A stretch of 64,000 nucleotides of DNA from Phanerodontia chrysosporium (taxonomy: Eukaryota > Basidiomycota > Agaricomycetes > Polyporales > Phanerochaetaceae), in assembly GCA_001910725.1 (NCBI GenBank), contig MJGA01000012.1, positions 62,001-126,000 on the forward strand, read 5' to 3'. The notes under the pieces are model-generated. The model made no database searches. It had not been told where the DNA came from and was given only the letters and a program-made list of their open reading frames with translations. Shown here piece by piece: positions 63,901-64,000 of this stretch; position 1 is the stretch's first letter, and each line of letters begins with the position of its first letter. Position numbers and translations under genes: made by a program.

Positions 63901-64000
63901 GACTCAACCGAGCGCCCCGGGAGCCGCGAGACGGTCGAGGCGAGCGGGCCAAGTCCCTCCTCGTCTGTCGACGGCGGCGTGGAGGACTCGTGCTGCGACG
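60937..64000 (-). CDS. Long disordered protein with C-terminal AhpC/TSA (thioredoxin-like) domain, 5' cut
   Basis: Exons >64000-62038, 61980-61853, 61801 to about 61560 and 61510-60937. The visible N-terminal 600 or so residues are Ser/Pro/Arg-rich and disordered, with a nine-Asp run. The domain begins ALPDFDVDRLPTREQLARAA, then VVFIRHFWCPLCQDYMYSV with a CxxC at the active-site helix, VDLVVIGNGSPAMIRAYK, FRMPFQLYTDPSHKVYSALG and YAHRMKNTRSHAPILDV. This matches the AhpC/TSA-type family (PRXL2-like) of thioredoxin-fold proteins, which are suspected redox enzymes. The tail after it is basic and charged. The third donor is one G short in run 61560-61562. The gene starts beyond the window. Confidence 0.85.
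62631..62661. repeat. GTC/ATC trinucleotide repeat coding for poly-Asp
   Basis: A run of TCG/TCA triplets on the plus strand that encodes nine consecutive Asp on the minus strand, inside the disordered part of the AhpC/TSA-domain protein. Confidence 0.8.

Overview
This 64 kb window is nuclear DNA of a filamentous basidiomycete, probably an Agaricomycete. Genes are dense and split by many 45-70 nt GT-AG introns, flanks are short, third positions are GC-rich, and the families are typical (STK32/YANK-type kinase, F-box genes, GH3 glucosidase, SEACIT subunit NPR3). I modelled 26 protein genes by following conserved protein families across introns. I saw no rRNA, tRNA, CRISPR array or intact mobile element.

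Layout. 0-10 kb: 3' end of a sulfite oxidase gene, a WD40-like gene (copy A), an F-box/LRR-like gene and the vacuolar TRP channel YVC1 (18 exons). 10-19 kb: an acylated STK32-like kinase divergent from a macrodomain protein, a sugar transporter, an F-box/ankyrin-like gene and a Sec14 protein. 19-28 kb: CCT5 chaperonin, GH3 beta-glucosidase, PP2A catalytic subunit and divergent eIF1A. 28-38 kb: a coiled-coil protein of unknown function, the cis-prenyltransferase RER2 and a full ABC-B transporter. 39-49 kb: a Na/Ca-type exchanger, eIF6, mitochondrial NDUFAF7 methyltransferase and a glycosyltransferase/arabinokinase-like protein. 49-64 kb: a Ser-rich unknown protein, NPR3, an SDR epimerase, a second WD40-like gene (copy B, opposite strand), another F-box-like gene and a long disordered protein with a C-terminal AhpC/TSA domain, cut by the window end.

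The genes are mainly housekeeping and do not form one pathway. There are loose themes: translation and folding (eIF1A, eIF6, CCT5), Ca2+ and membrane transport (YVC1, NCX-like exchanger, ABC, MFS, Sec14), signalling (PP2A, STK32, NPR3/TORC1) and mitochondrion/redox (NDUFAF7, sulfite oxidase, AhpC/TSA).

The strongest unexpected signal is technical or genetic rather than a new pathway. At about 15 places a conserved reading frame is broken by one missing base, and almost every break is repaired by adding one G or C to an existing short G or C run. This affects a kinase, GH3, the ABC transporter, NPR3 and others, and looks like systematic homopolymer undercalling. The biological points worth checking are a PP2A gene whose last exon is only the stop codon, several GC-AG introns, very small in-frame cassette exons (one in the macrodomain glycine loop), a tail-to-tail coding overlap, and the dispersed WD40 pair. 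I found no convincing novel multi-gene system.
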